Of a stretch of DNA of 64,000 nt, positions 54,658-63,967 are shown piece by piece. Below the pieces are notes generated by a model that was not told the DNA's origin, ran no database searches, and saw only the letters and a program-made list of their open reading frames with translations. The stretch's first letter is position 1, and every line of letters starts with the position of its first letter. The stretch is taken from NCBI RefSeq assembly GCF_003003215.1, contig NZ_PVUF01000001.1:124001-188000 (forward strand). Reading direction: 5' to 3'. The position numbers and the translations under genes are program-made. The DNA comes from Tritonibacter scottomollicae. Its GTDB lineage: Bacteria > Pseudomonadota > Alphaproteobacteria > Rhodobacterales > Rhodobacteraceae.

Positions 54658-54737
54658 ACTCCGCGCTGTTTCGGCCCTTATAGGAGGGCGGCGCTTTTGG
54701 GGCAAGCGGTGGGCGCGCTCGCCGACCAGCGCGGAGT
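54658..54737 (-). promoter_or_regulatory. Predicted leader RNA structure masking the pyrB ribosome-binding site
   Basis: On the minus strand ACTCCGCGCTG (54737-54727) pairs perfectly over 11 bp with CAGCGCGGAGT (54668-54658). The latter contains the GGAG of pyrB, seven bases before the ATG. Three small hairpins can form inside: 54712-54723 (4 bp), 54692-54708 (5 bp) and 54674-54689 (5 bp), giving a multibranched fold. It requires a transcription start upstream of 54737. No ligand or protein is identified. Confidence 0.5.
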
Positions 54738-54827
54738 GTGGCAGAGGGCGGGATTTGGATATTTGCAGGAAGCTGAAAGCGTTAAAGGGGCGTTTTCCTT
54801 TGTGACGCAGGGGGCTACTGTAGCCGG

Positions 54828-55595
54828 ATGGAATCGGAGCTGGATTATTGGGGCGCCAAGGCGCTTTTGGATTGGCAGGTGGAGCTTGGCGCTACCGAGG
54901 CCATGCTTGACGCGCCCATTGATCGCTACGGGTTGCAGGATCAAAAACCCAAGCCTGCGCGCGCCAGCGATGCGCCGCCCCCTCCGGTGCGGCCAAAGAA
55001 GATCGACCCGATTGCCGAGGCAACCAAGGCCGCGCGCGTCGCAGATGCGCTGCCCAGCCTGCGCGCGGCGATGGAGGCGTTCGAGCATTGCGACCTGAAG
55101 CGCGGCGCGCGCAATCTGGTGTTTGCGGACGGTCAGGCAGGCGCGCGGGTGATGATCATCGGCGAGGCGCCGGGGCGGGACGAGGATCTGGAGGGCAAGC
55201 CCTTCGTGGGAAGTGCCGGGCAGCTTTTGGACAAGATGCTGGCGGCCATCGACCTCAGCCGTGACAAGAACGTCTATATCACAAATGTGCTGCCCTGGCG
55301 GCCGCCGCAGAACCGCGACCCGCTGCCAGCGGAAATCGCCATGCTGGTGCCCTTCGTCGAGCGTCACGTGGCCTTGGCGCAGCCGGATGTGCTCGTTTTG
55401 ATGGGCAATATCTCCTGTCAGGCAGTGCTGGGCAAACGTGGCATCACCCGTCTGCGCGGCACTTGGGCTGAGGCCTGGGGCAAGCCGGTGTTGCCGATGT
55501 TCCACCCCGCCTACCTGCTGCGGCAAGCACCGGCAAAGCGGCAGGCCTGGGCGGATCTGCTGGAGTTGCGCGCCCGTCTCAACAGTCTGAACTGA
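54828..55595 (+). CDS. Uracil-DNA glycosylase superfamily protein, family 4-like without Fe-S cysteines
   Basis: Predicted DNA repair glycosylase of 255 residues. The catalytic motif GEAPGRDED (112-120), VGSAGQLLD and the second motif HPAYLLR (226-232) are family 4-like. Family 4 enzymes hold a [4Fe-4S] cluster with four Cys; here only C88 remains. The others read Glu86, Trp157 (in NVLPWRPP) and Leu173. It may be a cluster-free variant or have altered activity. A Pro-rich N-terminal extension (about 40-60) precedes the core. Divergent from pyrB. Confidence 0.85.
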   Translation: MESELDYWGAKALLDWQVELGATEAMLDAPIDRYGLQDQKPKPARASDAPPPPVRPKKIDPIAEATKAARVADALPSLRAAMEAFEHCDLKRGARNLVFADGQAGARVMIIGEAPGRDEDLEGKPFVGSAGQLLDKMLAAIDLSRDKNVYITNVLPWRPPQNRDPLPAEIAMLVPFVERHVALAQPDVLVLMGNISCQAVLGKRGITRLRGTWAEAWGKPVLPMFHPAYLLRQAPAKRQAWADLLELRARLNSLN

Positions 55596-55632
55596 TCCTT
55601 GCGGCCCTATCCCTAGAAAAGGACCCACGCCC

Positions 55633-56232
55633 ATGAAAATCCTCGCGTTTTCCGACCTGCATCTGGTGGAGGAGCTGGCCGCCGATCTGGTCTCGGCCAG
55701 TGTCGAGGCTGATCTGGTGATCGGCGCCGGGGATTTTTGCAACACGCGGCAGGGGTTGCCACGTGCGATGGAGATGCTGGCTGGCATCGCCGCACCGATG
55801 GTGGTGGTGCCCGGCAATGCCGAAAGCGCCGAGGAGCTGCGCGGCTGTGCGCTGGCCTCGATGACCGTTCTGCACGGGCAGGGCGCCGAGTTGGAGGGGC
55901 TGCGGATCTTTGGCCTTGGTGGCGGTATTCCGGAAACGCCCTTTGGCGACTGGTCCTTTGATCTGTCGGACCGGGCGGCGGCGCGCGAACTGGCGCAGGC
56001 GGGCGAGATCGACCTGTTGGTGACCCACTCGCCGCCCAAAGGGGCGGGCGATACCACCTCTGCGGGGCTTTCGATCGGGTCCGACAGCATTCGCGCGGCC
56101 ATCGAGACTCTGCAGCCCAAGCTGGCTGTCTATGGCCATGTGCACGACTGCTGGGGGTATCGCGGCCAGATCGGTGCCACGCAATGCGCCAACCTCGGCC
56201 CGACGCCGAACTGGTTCGAGGTTGCGCCATGA
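55633..56232 (+). CDS. Calcineurin-like metallophosphoesterase
   Basis: 199-residue cytosolic phosphoesterase. Metal-binding motifs are in order: FSDLHL (D8, H10), GAGDFC, GNAES in place of GNHD/E, THSPPKG and YGHVHD. The compact length matches YfcE/Rv0805-like small phosphodiesterases. Its stop overlaps the start of the LysE-type gene. Substrate unknown. Confidence 0.87.
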   Translation: MKILAFSDLHLVEELAADLVSASVEADLVIGAGDFCNTRQGLPRAMEMLAGIAAPMVVVPGNAESAEELRGCALASMTVLHGQGAELEGLRIFGLGGGIPETPFGDWSFDLSDRAAARELAQAGEIDLLVTHSPPKGAGDTTSAGLSIGSDSIRAAIETLQPKLAVYGHVHDCWGYRGQIGATQCANLGPTPNWFEVAP

Positions 56233-56852
56233 TCGCGCTATCGACGCTGGTGGCTTTCGTCCCGGCGGCCCTCGCGCTCAATATTACCCCCGGCGCGGAC
56301 ATGATGTTCTGCCTGGGTCAGGGGTTGAAATCCGGCCCGCGCCCGGCCGTGGCCGCCAGTCTCGGCGTGGCGGCGGGCGGCATGGTGCATGTGGCGCTGG
56401 CGGGTCTTGGGGTGGCCGCCGTGGTCGCGACGCAACCGGGGTTGTTCGACATCATCCGCTGGGTCGGTGTGGCCTATCTTCTTTATCTGGCGTGGGGTGC
56501 GATCATGCATCCGGGTGGAGCCGAGACCCCGGGGCAGGCGGTGCCCGCCAGACGTGCATTCCGCGCCGGGTTGATGGTCAGCCTCACCAATCCGAAGGTG
56601 ATCCTGTTTGTGCTGGCCTTCGTGCCGCAATTTATCCACCCCGAGGCCGGATCGGTTCTGGGGCAGTTTCTGATCTTCGGGGCCATCATCGGATCGGGCG
56701 GCGTGCTGATCAACGGCGGCGTGGGTGTCTTTGCCGGCCGCGCCCGCAGCCTGTTTTCTGGCGGTGGCGCTGCCGCGCGCTGGATGAGCCGCATCACCGG
56801 CGGCATATTTGCAGGCCTCGCCCTGAGGCTCGCGTTCTTGGAAAGGGCCTGA
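56229..56852 (+). CDS. LysE-family amino-acid exporter
   Basis: 207-residue inner-membrane protein with five to six helices, RhtB/LysE type. The N-terminal NITPGADMMFCLGQGLKSGP is the family signature, and GLMVSLTNPKVILFVLAFVPQF is the central motif. The start at 56229 overlaps the phosphoesterase stop by four bases. Exported substrate is not predictable here. Confidence 0.9.
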   Translation: MIALSTLVAFVPAALALNITPGADMMFCLGQGLKSGPRPAVAASLGVAAGGMVHVALAGLGVAAVVATQPGLFDIIRWVGVAYLLYLAWGAIMHPGGAETPGQAVPARRAFRAGLMVSLTNPKVILFVLAFVPQFIHPEAGSVLGQFLIFGAIIGSGGVLINGGVGVFAGRARSLFSGGGAAARWMSRITGGIFAGLALRLAFLERA

Positions 56853-56857
56853 CAGCC

Positions 56858-57400
56858 ATGTCCCGTATCGACGACAGCAAGGACTTCATCCCGGTCCGTA
56901 TTGCCATTCTCACCGTTTCCGACAGCCGCAGTCTTGACGAGGATCGCTCCGGTCAGGTGTTGGTGGACCGGCTGCAGGCAGCGGGCCACAGCCTTGCAGA
57001 TCGCCAGATCCTGCCGGACGAGCGGGACGAGATCGCAGGCCAGCTGCGCGCTTGGTGCGCTGACCCGCAGGTTGATGTGGTGATATCCACCGGCGGCACC
57101 GGGCTGACAGGGCGCGATGTGACCGTGGAGGCGCACCGCGATGTCTATGAGAAGGAAATCGATGCCTTTGGCACCGTGTTCACCATCGTGTCGATGCAGA
57201 AAATCGGCACCTCGGCGGTGCAAAGCCGTGCCACGGGGGGCGTCTCACAGTGCACCTATCTCTTTGCGTTGCCCGGCAGCCCCGGCGCCTGCAAAGACGC
57301 CTGGGACGAGATCCTGCTCAAACAGCTCGATTTCCGTCACCGTCCCTGTAATTTCGTCGAAATAATGCCCAGGCTTGGCGAACATTTGCGACGGAAGTGA
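56858..57400 (+). CDS. moaB: Molybdenum cofactor biosynthesis protein B
   Basis: MoaB/MogA-type protein that adenylylates molybdopterin before metal insertion. The 180 residues include [16 protein letters not shown], the MPT-binding [13 protein letters not shown], the [21 protein letters not shown] region and the C-terminal [14 protein letters not shown] start it at the ATG at 56858, since longer frames run through the LysE gene. Complements moaD/moaE at 40.8 kb. Confidence 0.93.
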   Translation: MSRIDDSKDFIPVRIAILTVSDSRSLDEDRSGQVLVDRLQAAGHSLADRQILPDERDEIAGQLRAWCADPQVDVVISTGGTGLTGRDVTVEAHRDVYEKEIDAFGTVFTIVSMQKIGTSAVQSRATGGVSQCTYLFALPGSPGACKDAWDEILLKQLDFRHRPCNFVEIMPRLGEHLRRK

Positions 57401-57497
57401 TCCGGTGGCACGTATAAAGACGTAGTATAGACAAACCGTGCTATGGTCGCATGTGGCTCCGTGACCTCAGGCCAAGGCGAACGTAAGAGGATTTTCT

Positions 57498-58958
57498 ATG
57501 CGATTTCTGCGACATAGCGTGATGGGATTGTTCCTGCTCGGCCTGGCGGCAGCGCTGGCGCTGTTCGCGGTGCAGATGATCACATCCGCCGTGCAGCAGA
57601 GCCTGTCCGAGGAACGCCGCGCACCGCCCGCGCGCGAGCGTGTTTTTGCGGTCAATGTGGTCACTGCGACATTGGGATCAGAACGTCCAGAGTTGGTGGG
57701 GTTTGGCCGTGTCGAAAGCCGCCGCACGCTGGAGCTGCGGTCGGCCGTGTCCGGTCGGGTGATCGGGCTGGCGGATGGGTTTCAAGACGGCGGCAGAGTG
57801 TCCGCAGGCGATATTCTGGTGGAAATCGACAAGGCGGATGCCCGTGCTGCGCTGGAGCGGGCCGAGGCGGACCGAATGGACGCACAGGCCGAAAGCCGAG
57901 ATGCCGGGCGGGCCCTGGGCCTTGCGATGGACGAACTGGAAACAGCCCAGATGCAGGCGGAGCTGCAGCAGCGCGCCTATCAGCGTCAGGTAGACCTGAA
58001 AACCCGTGGCGTCGGGACCGAAGCGCTGGTGGAGGCGGCGGAGCTGACCGCCACGCAGGCCCGCCAATCCGTGTTGACTCGCCGCCAAGCCGTCAGCCAG
58101 GCCGAGGCGCGGGTGGATCAGGCCCAGACGTCGGTCGCACGCGCACAGATTGCGCTCGACGAGGCGCAGCGCGATTTCGAGGACACCACCGTCACCGCGC
58201 CGTTCACCGGAACTTTGCAATCTGTGACGCTGGTGGAGGGCCGTCTGGTCTCCGCCAACGAGATCCTGGCGCAGCTGGTGGACCCGGACCGGCTGGAGGT
58301 CGCCTTTCGCGTCTCCACCACTCAATACGCGCGGCTGCTGGATGAAGCGGGCGGTCTGATCCCGGCGGAGGTCACGGTAACGCTGGATGCGGCAGGTGCG
58401 GGGATCAGTGCAGAAGGCACGCTGGCGCGCGCCAGCGGGGCGGTCGGGGATGGTCAGTCCGGGCGGTTGATCTATGCCCGGATGGACAAGGCCGCCGGTT
58501 TCAAACCCGGCGATTTTGTTACCGTCACCGTGCGCGAACCGGCCATTCCCGGTCTTGCACGTCTGCCCGCCTCTGCGATGGATTCACGCCGGACGGTGCT
58601 GGCACTTGGCCCGGATGACCGGCTGGAAGAGCTGCAGGTGGAGCTGGTGCGCCGTCAGGGGGATGATGTCCTCGTGCGGGGCGAGGGTCTTGCGGGCAGG
58701 CAGGTGGTGACCGGGCGCACGCCGCTCCTGGGCGCGGGCATCAAGGTGCGGCCACTGTCCCAGGGTGCCGACAATGCCGCAATCACCGAGCCGACCCTGA
58801 TCGAGTTGACCGAGGAACGCCGCGCCCGCCTGAAGGCCATGGTGACCGACAATGGCCGCATGCCTCGCGAAGTGAAAACCCGCATGCTGGCACAGCTCGA
58901 CCAGTCCCGCGTCCCTGCGACGCTGGTGTCTCGCATCGAACAGAACAAGGGGGGCTGA
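57498..58958 (+). CDS. RND efflux periplasmic adaptor (membrane fusion protein)
   Basis: HlyD/AcrA-type adaptor of 486 residues. An N-terminal anchor (about 9-30) is followed by a beta-barrel/lipoyl start SGRVIGLADGFQDGGRVSAGDILVEID. A long alpha-helical hairpin (about 120-230, rich in Ala/Gln/Glu) and TAPFTGTLQSVTLVEGRLVS follow. No lipobox. The 97-base upstream gap contains an imperfect ATAG-CTAT palindrome near 57427-57444 that might bind a repressor; no regulator gene is adjacent. Pairs with the permease at 59035. Confidence 0.9.
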   Translation: MRFLRHSVMGLFLLGLAAALALFAVQMITSAVQQSLSEERRAPPARERVFAVNVVTATLGSERPELVGFGRVESRRTLELRSAVSGRVIGLADGFQDGGRVSAGDILVEIDKADARAALERAEADRMDAQAESRDAGRALGLAMDELETAQMQAELQQRAYQRQVDLKTRGVGTEALVEAAELTATQARQSVLTRRQAVSQAEARVDQAQTSVARAQIALDEAQRDFEDTTVTAPFTGTLQSVTLVEGRLVSANEILAQLVDPDRLEVAFRVSTTQYARLLDEAGGLIPAEVTVTLDAAGAGISAEGTLARASGAVGDGQSGRLIYARMDKAAGFKPGDFVTVTVREPAIPGLARLPASAMDSRRTVLALGPDDRLEELQVELVRRQGDDVLVRGEGLAGRQVVTGRTPLLGAGIKVRPLSQGADNAAITEPTLIELTEERRARLKAMVTDNGRMPREVKTRMLAQLDQSRVPATLVSRIEQNKGG

Positions 58959-59034
58959 GGCCCGGCCTTCGCCCCATTACATCGTCCCGCCCGCCGCGCT
59001 GAAGCTGCGGCGCGACAGCCACAGGTGATTTCTC

Positions 59035-62000
59035 ATGGCGACGTCTCCGATCCAGAAGGCCAGCGGTATCCTGAGCTACTTCACCCGCCACCGCACGGCG
59101 GCGAACCTGCTGCTGATGCTGCTGCTGATCCTCGGCGCGGCGGCAATCCCCAACATGCGGGCACAGTTCTTTCCCGATGTGATCGTCGAATCCGTCGATG
59201 TCAGCGTGGTCTGGGAGGGCGCCGGTCCCGAGGATGTGGACAGCGCCATCGTGCAGGTACTGGAACCAGCGCTACTGGCCGTCGACGGGGTTGAGGAGAC
59301 GCAATCCTCCTCCCGCGAGGGGCGCGCGGTGATCGACATCGACTTCGAGCCGGGCTGGGATATGGCCCGCGCCACCGATGACGTGCAGAACGCGGTCGAT
59401 GCGGTCACCACCCTGCCCGAGGACGCCGAGGACCCGGAGGTTGAACGCGCAATCTGGCGTGACCGGGTTACCGATATTGTCATCACCGGCCCGGTTGGCG
59501 CGCAGCAACTGGGGCTTTTGGCGGACGAGCTGATCCTGCGGCTCTTTGAGGTGGGCGTCACCCGCACCACCATTCGTGGCGTTGCCGCGCCGCGCACCAT
59601 CGTCGAGGTGCCCTCCAGCCAGCTCATTGCCCATGACATCACCATGGCCGAGATCGCATCAGTGATCGCCGCCGAGGTGGAGATCAATCCGGCGGGCGAG
59701 GTTGAGGGCGCCAATGCCCGCGTGCGCACCGGCACCCAGAAACGCACGCCCGAGGAACTGGAGGCGGTGGTGCTGCGCTCGGAGGCGGATGGCTCGGCAC
59801 TGACCATTGGCGATGTGGCCTCGATCCGGGTTGAAGGCGTGGACCGTCAGCGCAGCTATTTCGTCGGCGAAAACCGCGCCATGTCGATCCGTGTGGACCG
59901 CTCAGACAAGGGCGACGCGATCAACATCCAACGCCAGGTCGAAGAGGTGGTGGCCGACATGAACCTGTCGCTACCGCAAGGGGTCGAGGTGTCCCTGATC
60001 CGCACCCGCGCCGAGGCAATCACCGGGCGGCTCGACATCCTTGTCGACAACGGGTTGATGGGGCTCGGGCTGGTGCTGATCCTGCTGTTCCTGTTTCTGA
60101 ATGCGCGCATCGCCTTCTGGGTGGCGGCTGGTATTCCGGCGGCGATGTTTGCCGCCATTGCGCTGATGTATCTCGGCGGGCTGACGATCAACATGATCTC
60201 GCTCTTCGGTCTCATCATCACGCTGGGGATCGTGGTGGATGACGCCATCGTGGTGGGCGAACACGCCGATTTCCGCGCCCGCCGATTGGGCGAGCCGCCG
60301 ATGGTCGCTGCGGAAAATGCCGCCCGGCGCATGGCAATGCCGGTGTTTGCCGCCACGCTGACCACCGTCATCGCGTTTTTTGGGCTGGTGTCGATCGGGG
60401 GGCGCTTTGGCGAGCTGATCGCCGACATTCCGTTCACCGTGATCGCGGTGCTGGCCGCGAGCCTGATGGAATGTTTCCTGATCCTGCCCCACCACATGGC
60501 CCACGCGCTGACCCACACGCAAGAGCAGCATTGGTACGACGCGCCGAACCGCGTGGTGAACCGGGGCTTTCGCTGGTGCCGCGACCGGCTGTTCCGCCCG
60601 CTGATGGTGGGGGTGGTGCGTGCCCGCTACGTGGTGGTTGCCGGGGCATTTGTGCTGCTGGCCAGCCAGATGGCGCTGTTCATCAAGGGCGATGTCACCT
60701 GGCGGTTCTTCAACGCGCCGGAACGCGCCTCTGTTTCGGGTAACTTTGCCATGGTCGAAGGGGCCACCCGCGCCGACACGCTGGCGCAAATGCGCGAGTT
60801 CCAGCGCGCGGTGGAGGAGCTGGGCGCCGAGTACGAGGAACGCCATGGCCGCAATCCGGTGGATTTTGTGATGGCGGAGGTCGGTGGCAACACCGGTCGC
60901 GGTCTTGCAGGCACCGATACCAAGGACCGTGACCTGCTGGGCGGCATTGCGATCGAACTGATCGACGCCGATCTGCGGCCCTATTCCAGCTTTGCCTTTG
61001 TGGGCGAGCTGCAGGAACGGGTGGTGCAACTGCCCCTGACCGAGGTGGTCTCCTTCCGCGGTTGGCGCTCCGGTCCCGGCGGCGATGCGCTCGATGTGCA
61101 GTTCTACGGCGCCGATGTCACCACGCTGAAGGCGGCGGCCGAGGATCTCAAGACCGCCATGACCCGCTATCCTGAGGTCTCGGCGGTGGAGGACAACCTC
61201 GCCTATGACAAGGAGGAGCTGGTGCTCGACCTGACCCCGCAGGGGCAGGCGCTGAACTTCACCATCGAAAGCCTCGGTCAGGCATTGCGTCGCCGGCTCA
61301 ACGGGATCGAGGCCGCCACCTATCCCGACGGGCCGCGCTCCGCCCAGATCCGGGTGGAGCTGCCGGAGGGAGAGCTGACGGCGGATTTCCTCGGTCGCAC
61401 GCAGATGCGCGCGCCCTCAGGCATCTATGTGCCGCTGGCCGATATCGTCACCGTCAGCCAGCGCACCGGGTTTTCGACCGTCAGGCGCGAAAACGGCGTG
61501 CGGCTGATCTCGGTGACCGGCGACATCTCCGAGGATGATCCGGTGCAGGCCGAGGCCATCATGACTGCTCTGCAAACCGAGATCCTGCCCAAGATCGCCG
61601 AGGAGCGGCAGGTCGAAACCCGTCTCTCCGGCCTCAGCGAACAGGAGGACGAGTTCCTCACCGATGCGCGCAACGGTTTCGTGCTTTGCATGGCAGGGAT
61701 CTACCTGGTGCTGTGCTGGGTTTTCTCCAGCTGGACTCGGCCCGTGGTGGTGATGGCGATTATTCCCTTCGGCCTGGTCGGCACCATCTGGGGGCATCAC
61801 CTGTGGGAGCTGCCGATGAGTATGTTCACGGTGGTGGGGCTGTTGGGCATGACCGGCATCATCATCAACGACTCGATCGTGCTGGTCTCCACCATCGACG
61901 AATACGCCACAGAACGCGGGCTGGTGCCCTCTATCATCGACGGCGCGGCGGACCGGCTGCGTCCCGTGATGCTCACCACCCTGACCACGGTATTGGGGCT

Positions 62001-62448
62001 GGCTCCCCTGATGTACGAATCCTCGCAACAGGCGCAGTTCCTGAAGCCTACGGTGATCACGCTGGTCTATGGCCTTGGCTTTGGCATGTTCCTGGTGCTG
62101 CTGGTGGTGCCGGCGTTGGTGGCGATCCAGGCGGATATCTCCCGCCCGATCCACTCGCTGAAAAGGGCGCTGGCGGCGGGGCAGCACGCGGGCGCGCGTC
62201 GTCTGCGGTTGCTGATGGGGCTGAGTGGCGTGGCGCATCTCGGCTGGCTGGCGGTGACGCTGGGCCAGACCATGGCCACCGGCATCCTGCCTGCAGCGTT
62301 CCGGCAGATGCTGCCGGACCTGGCCGATATGGAACCGGTCCGCGCGGCGCTCGTGCTCTGTCTGCTTGGTTTTGCGGTGCTGTCGATCTTGACCTATGTG
62401 ATCGGTGCGATGGGGGCGCTGCGCGGCTCCTGGCGCCAGCGCGCCTGA
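59035..62448 (+). CDS. RND-family efflux permease
   Basis: Proton-driven inner-membrane exporter of 1137 residues with the RND duplication: helices at the N-terminus, a periplasmic domain, a helix bundle, and a second half. The proton-relay acidic pair is in GIVVDDAIVVGEHA (about residue 401). The second half carries MTGIIINDSIVLVSTIDEY. It has an extra C-terminal membrane extension beyond the usual length. No outer-membrane channel gene follows. Substrate unknown; the divergent AcrB-like family includes drug and lipid exporters. Its 3' end overlaps the convergent NUDIX gene. Confidence 0.93.
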   Translation: MATSPIQKASGILSYFTRHRTAANLLLMLLLILGAAAIPNMRAQFFPDVIVESVDVSVVWEGAGPEDVDSAIVQVLEPALLAVDGVEETQSSSREGRAVIDIDFEPGWDMARATDDVQNAVDAVTTLPEDAEDPEVERAIWRDRVTDIVITGPVGAQQLGLLADELILRLFEVGVTRTTIRGVAAPRTIVEVPSSQLIAHDITMAEIASVIAAEVEINPAGEVEGANARVRTGTQKRTPEELEAVVLRSEADGSALTIGDVASIRVEGVDRQRSYFVGENRAMSIRVDRSDKGDAINIQRQVEEVVADMNLSLPQGVEVSLIRTRAEAITGRLDILVDNGLMGLGLVLILLFLFLNARIAFWVAAGIPAAMFAAIALMYLGGLTINMISLFGLIITLGIVVDDAIVVGEHADFRARRLGEPPMVAAENAARRMAMPVFAATLTTVIAFFGLVSIGGRFGELIADIPFTVIAVLAASLMECFLILPHHMAHALTHTQEQHWYDAPNRVVNRGFRWCRDRLFRPLMVGVVRARYVVVAGAFVLLASQMALFIKGDVTWRFFNAPERASVSGNFAMVEGATRADTLAQMREFQRAVEELGAEYEERHGRNPVDFVMAEVGGNTGRGLAGTDTKDRDLLGGIAIELIDADLRPYSSFAFVGELQERVVQLPLTEVVSFRGWRSGPGGDALDVQFYGADVTTLKAAAEDLKTAMTRYPEVSAVEDNLAYDKEELVLDLTPQGQALNFTIESLGQALRRRLNGIEAATYPDGPRSAQIRVELPEGELTADFLGRTQMRAPSGIYVPLADIVTVSQRTGFSTVRRENGVRLISVTGDISEDDPVQAEAIMTALQTEILPKIAEERQVETRLSGLSEQEDEFLTDARNGFVLCMAGIYLVLCWVFSSWTRPVVVMAIIPFGLVGTIWGHHLWELPMSMFTVVGLLGMTGIIINDSIVLVSTIDEYATERGLVPSIIDGAADRLRPVMLTTLTTVLGLAPLMYESSQQAQFLKPTVITLVYGLGFGMFLVLLVVPALVAIQADISRPIHSLKRALAAGQHAGARRLRLLMGLSGVAHLGWLAVTLGQTMATGILPAAFRQMLPDLADMEPVRAALVLCLLGFAVLSILTYVIGAMGALRGSWRQRA

Positions 62449-62885
62449 GCCAGCCGCGCCAGTTCCGCCACCCGGTCCAGAAGGTCAAGACCAAGCGCCT
62501 CGATCCGCGCCACTGGCACCCAGCGGGCCTCCAGCGCGTCATCATCGGGCACCGGCTGGCCGGACACATAATGACACAGCGTTGCCACCAGGAAGTACTG
62601 CCCGCCAACCACACCATCCGCATCGCGTGGAATCACATCCAAGGTTATCAGCTGCGCGCCTGGCTCTGCGATCACGCCGGTTTCTTCCTGCAACTCCCGC
62701 GCCGCGGCCTCGGCGGCAGTCTCGCCCAGCTCCACATGGCCGCCGGGAAAGCCCCATGTACCTGCGTTTGGCGGGTTCCTGCGCTTCACGAGGATCACGC
62801 AATCCTCCCCCTCTACATGCGCACAAACCACCCCAAGGGCACCAAGGATCGGGCGACGTGGCGGGGCCGTGGGGGTTTTGGTCAT
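62394..62885 (-). CDS. NUDIX hydrolase
   Basis: 163-residue hydrolase from the ATG at 62885. The Nudix box GX5EX7REUXEEXGU is complete: G49, E55, R63-E64, E67-E68, G70. PNAGTWGFPGGHVELGE suggests a nucleoside-diphosphate or ADP-ribose-type substrate. Its last 55 bases are antisense to the end of the RND permease gene, so the two genes overlap tail to tail. Confidence 0.9.
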   Translation of the reverse strand: MTKTPTAPPRRPILGALGVVCAHVEGEDCVILVKRRNPPNAGTWGFPGGHVELGETAAEAAARELQEETGVIAEPGAQLITLDVIPRDADGVVGGQYFLVATLCHYVSGQPVPDDDALEARWVPVARIEALGLDLLDRVAELARLAQARWRQEPRSAPIAPIT

Positions 62886-62961
62886 CTGGACGAGGCCTTC
62901 TGTCGAGAATCTGTCGGAACAGGGGGCGGCGGCGACATCAATGCTGCATGAATTCAGACGC

Positions 62962-63789
62962 TTAGCCTGATGTGCAGCCCCGAATGTCCACAGCATGCGA
63001 TGTTCCCAGCACCGTAAAGCGCAGAGCGGAGCGGTCAACCGCAACCGGGCCGTCACGTGCAGGCAAAAGCTCTGCCTCAGCCACCAATTCAGATCCTTCG
63101 CGCCAGGATTTGGTTTCGGTGGCCACCAGGGCTGCGCCCCCGCCCTCGATCACGGCGTATTCTTCCGCGCCGGCGGAGGGCATGGAAATCCGGGCCGATA
63201 CCTTCATGCCATAGGGGGTCGGCGACAGGTGGCAGGTGACACCGCGCACCCTTGCCTCGGACGCGGAGTATGGTCGGGCCGCCAGCGCAGCGGCAATCGC
63301 CGGGTGGCGCCCGGCCGCAAGATCGGCACGGTGATCAAAGCGCAATTCGGAAGGAATGCAGACATCCTTGCACAGGCCCAGTTCCATGCGCCCCTTTAGG
63401 CGGATTGGCTTGCCGGGGCTCTTGGGCGTGATCTCGATCGGCAGCACCAACTCGTCGTGATAGCCAATGGTGCGCATGCCCGAGGTCAGGAAAACCTCCG
63501 GCGTTGGCCATGTAATGCGGAGATCGGCGACGTTCCGGGAGCCTTGCCAGTGGAATTGGGGCGGAATGCCCGCATCGCCCGGCGCGCGCCAATAGGTCTT
63601 CCACCCGTCTTCAAGCCGCAGATGCAACGCACCGAGATAGCGCCCGTCCGCAGTCGGGCCGCCATCCAACACGTTGATCGTCGCCACATTGTCCCAGTTG
63701 TTGCCGGCCATCGATGGCACGGCGCCAGAGGTCAAAGACGCCAGCGCCAGCGCGGCAGACGCCAGAAAAGATCGCAGATTTACACTCAT
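62962..63789 (-). CDS. Exported protein with DsbD N-terminal-like domain
   Basis: 275 residues with a Sec signal peptide (SAALALASLTSGAVPSMA). The mature part looks like the alpha domain of DsbD/ScsB: LEDGWKTYWRAPGDAGIPP and the redox pair C140-K-D-V-C144 in ELGLCKDVCIPSE. A later Cys lies in GVTCHLSP and another near the end (DIRGCTSG). The transmembrane electron-transfer domain and thioredoxin domain of DsbD are absent, so its electron source is not encoded here. Confidence 0.84.
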   Translation of the reverse strand: MSVNLRSFLASAALALASLTSGAVPSMAGNNWDNVATINVLDGGPTADGRYLGALHLRLEDGWKTYWRAPGDAGIPPQFHWQGSRNVADLRITWPTPEVFLTSGMRTIGYHDELVLPIEITPKSPGKPIRLKGRMELGLCKDVCIPSELRFDHRADLAAGRHPAIAAALAARPYSASEARVRGVTCHLSPTPYGMKVSARISMPSAGAEEYAVIEGGGAALVATETKSWREGSELVAEAELLPARDGPVAVDRSALRFTVLGTSHAVDIRGCTSG

Positions 63790-63967
63790 GTCAAAGCTAT
63801 CGCCGGAGGCTCCGTAAAAGCCAAGTCACATCCGGGCGAGGCTACCGTAATGTCACCGAAACGTGACAGGCGGCGACGGTGAAGGGGGGCAGGGCGGAGG
63901 GTTGCAACTGCTGTTTCCGCGCGTCATGCTGGGTGCAAAGGCCGCGCGCCGCAACAGAGGCAGTCAC

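Noticed and set aside
53047-55098. A 683-codon plus-strand frame across pyrB and its neighbours
   Set aside because: It runs antisense to pyrB and the tail-anchored protein gene, has no ribosome site and no recognisable domains.
59971-61029. Long minus-strand frame inside the RND permease gene
   Set aside because: Composition is His/Gln/Arg-rich shadow sequence; the plus-strand RND motifs are decisive.
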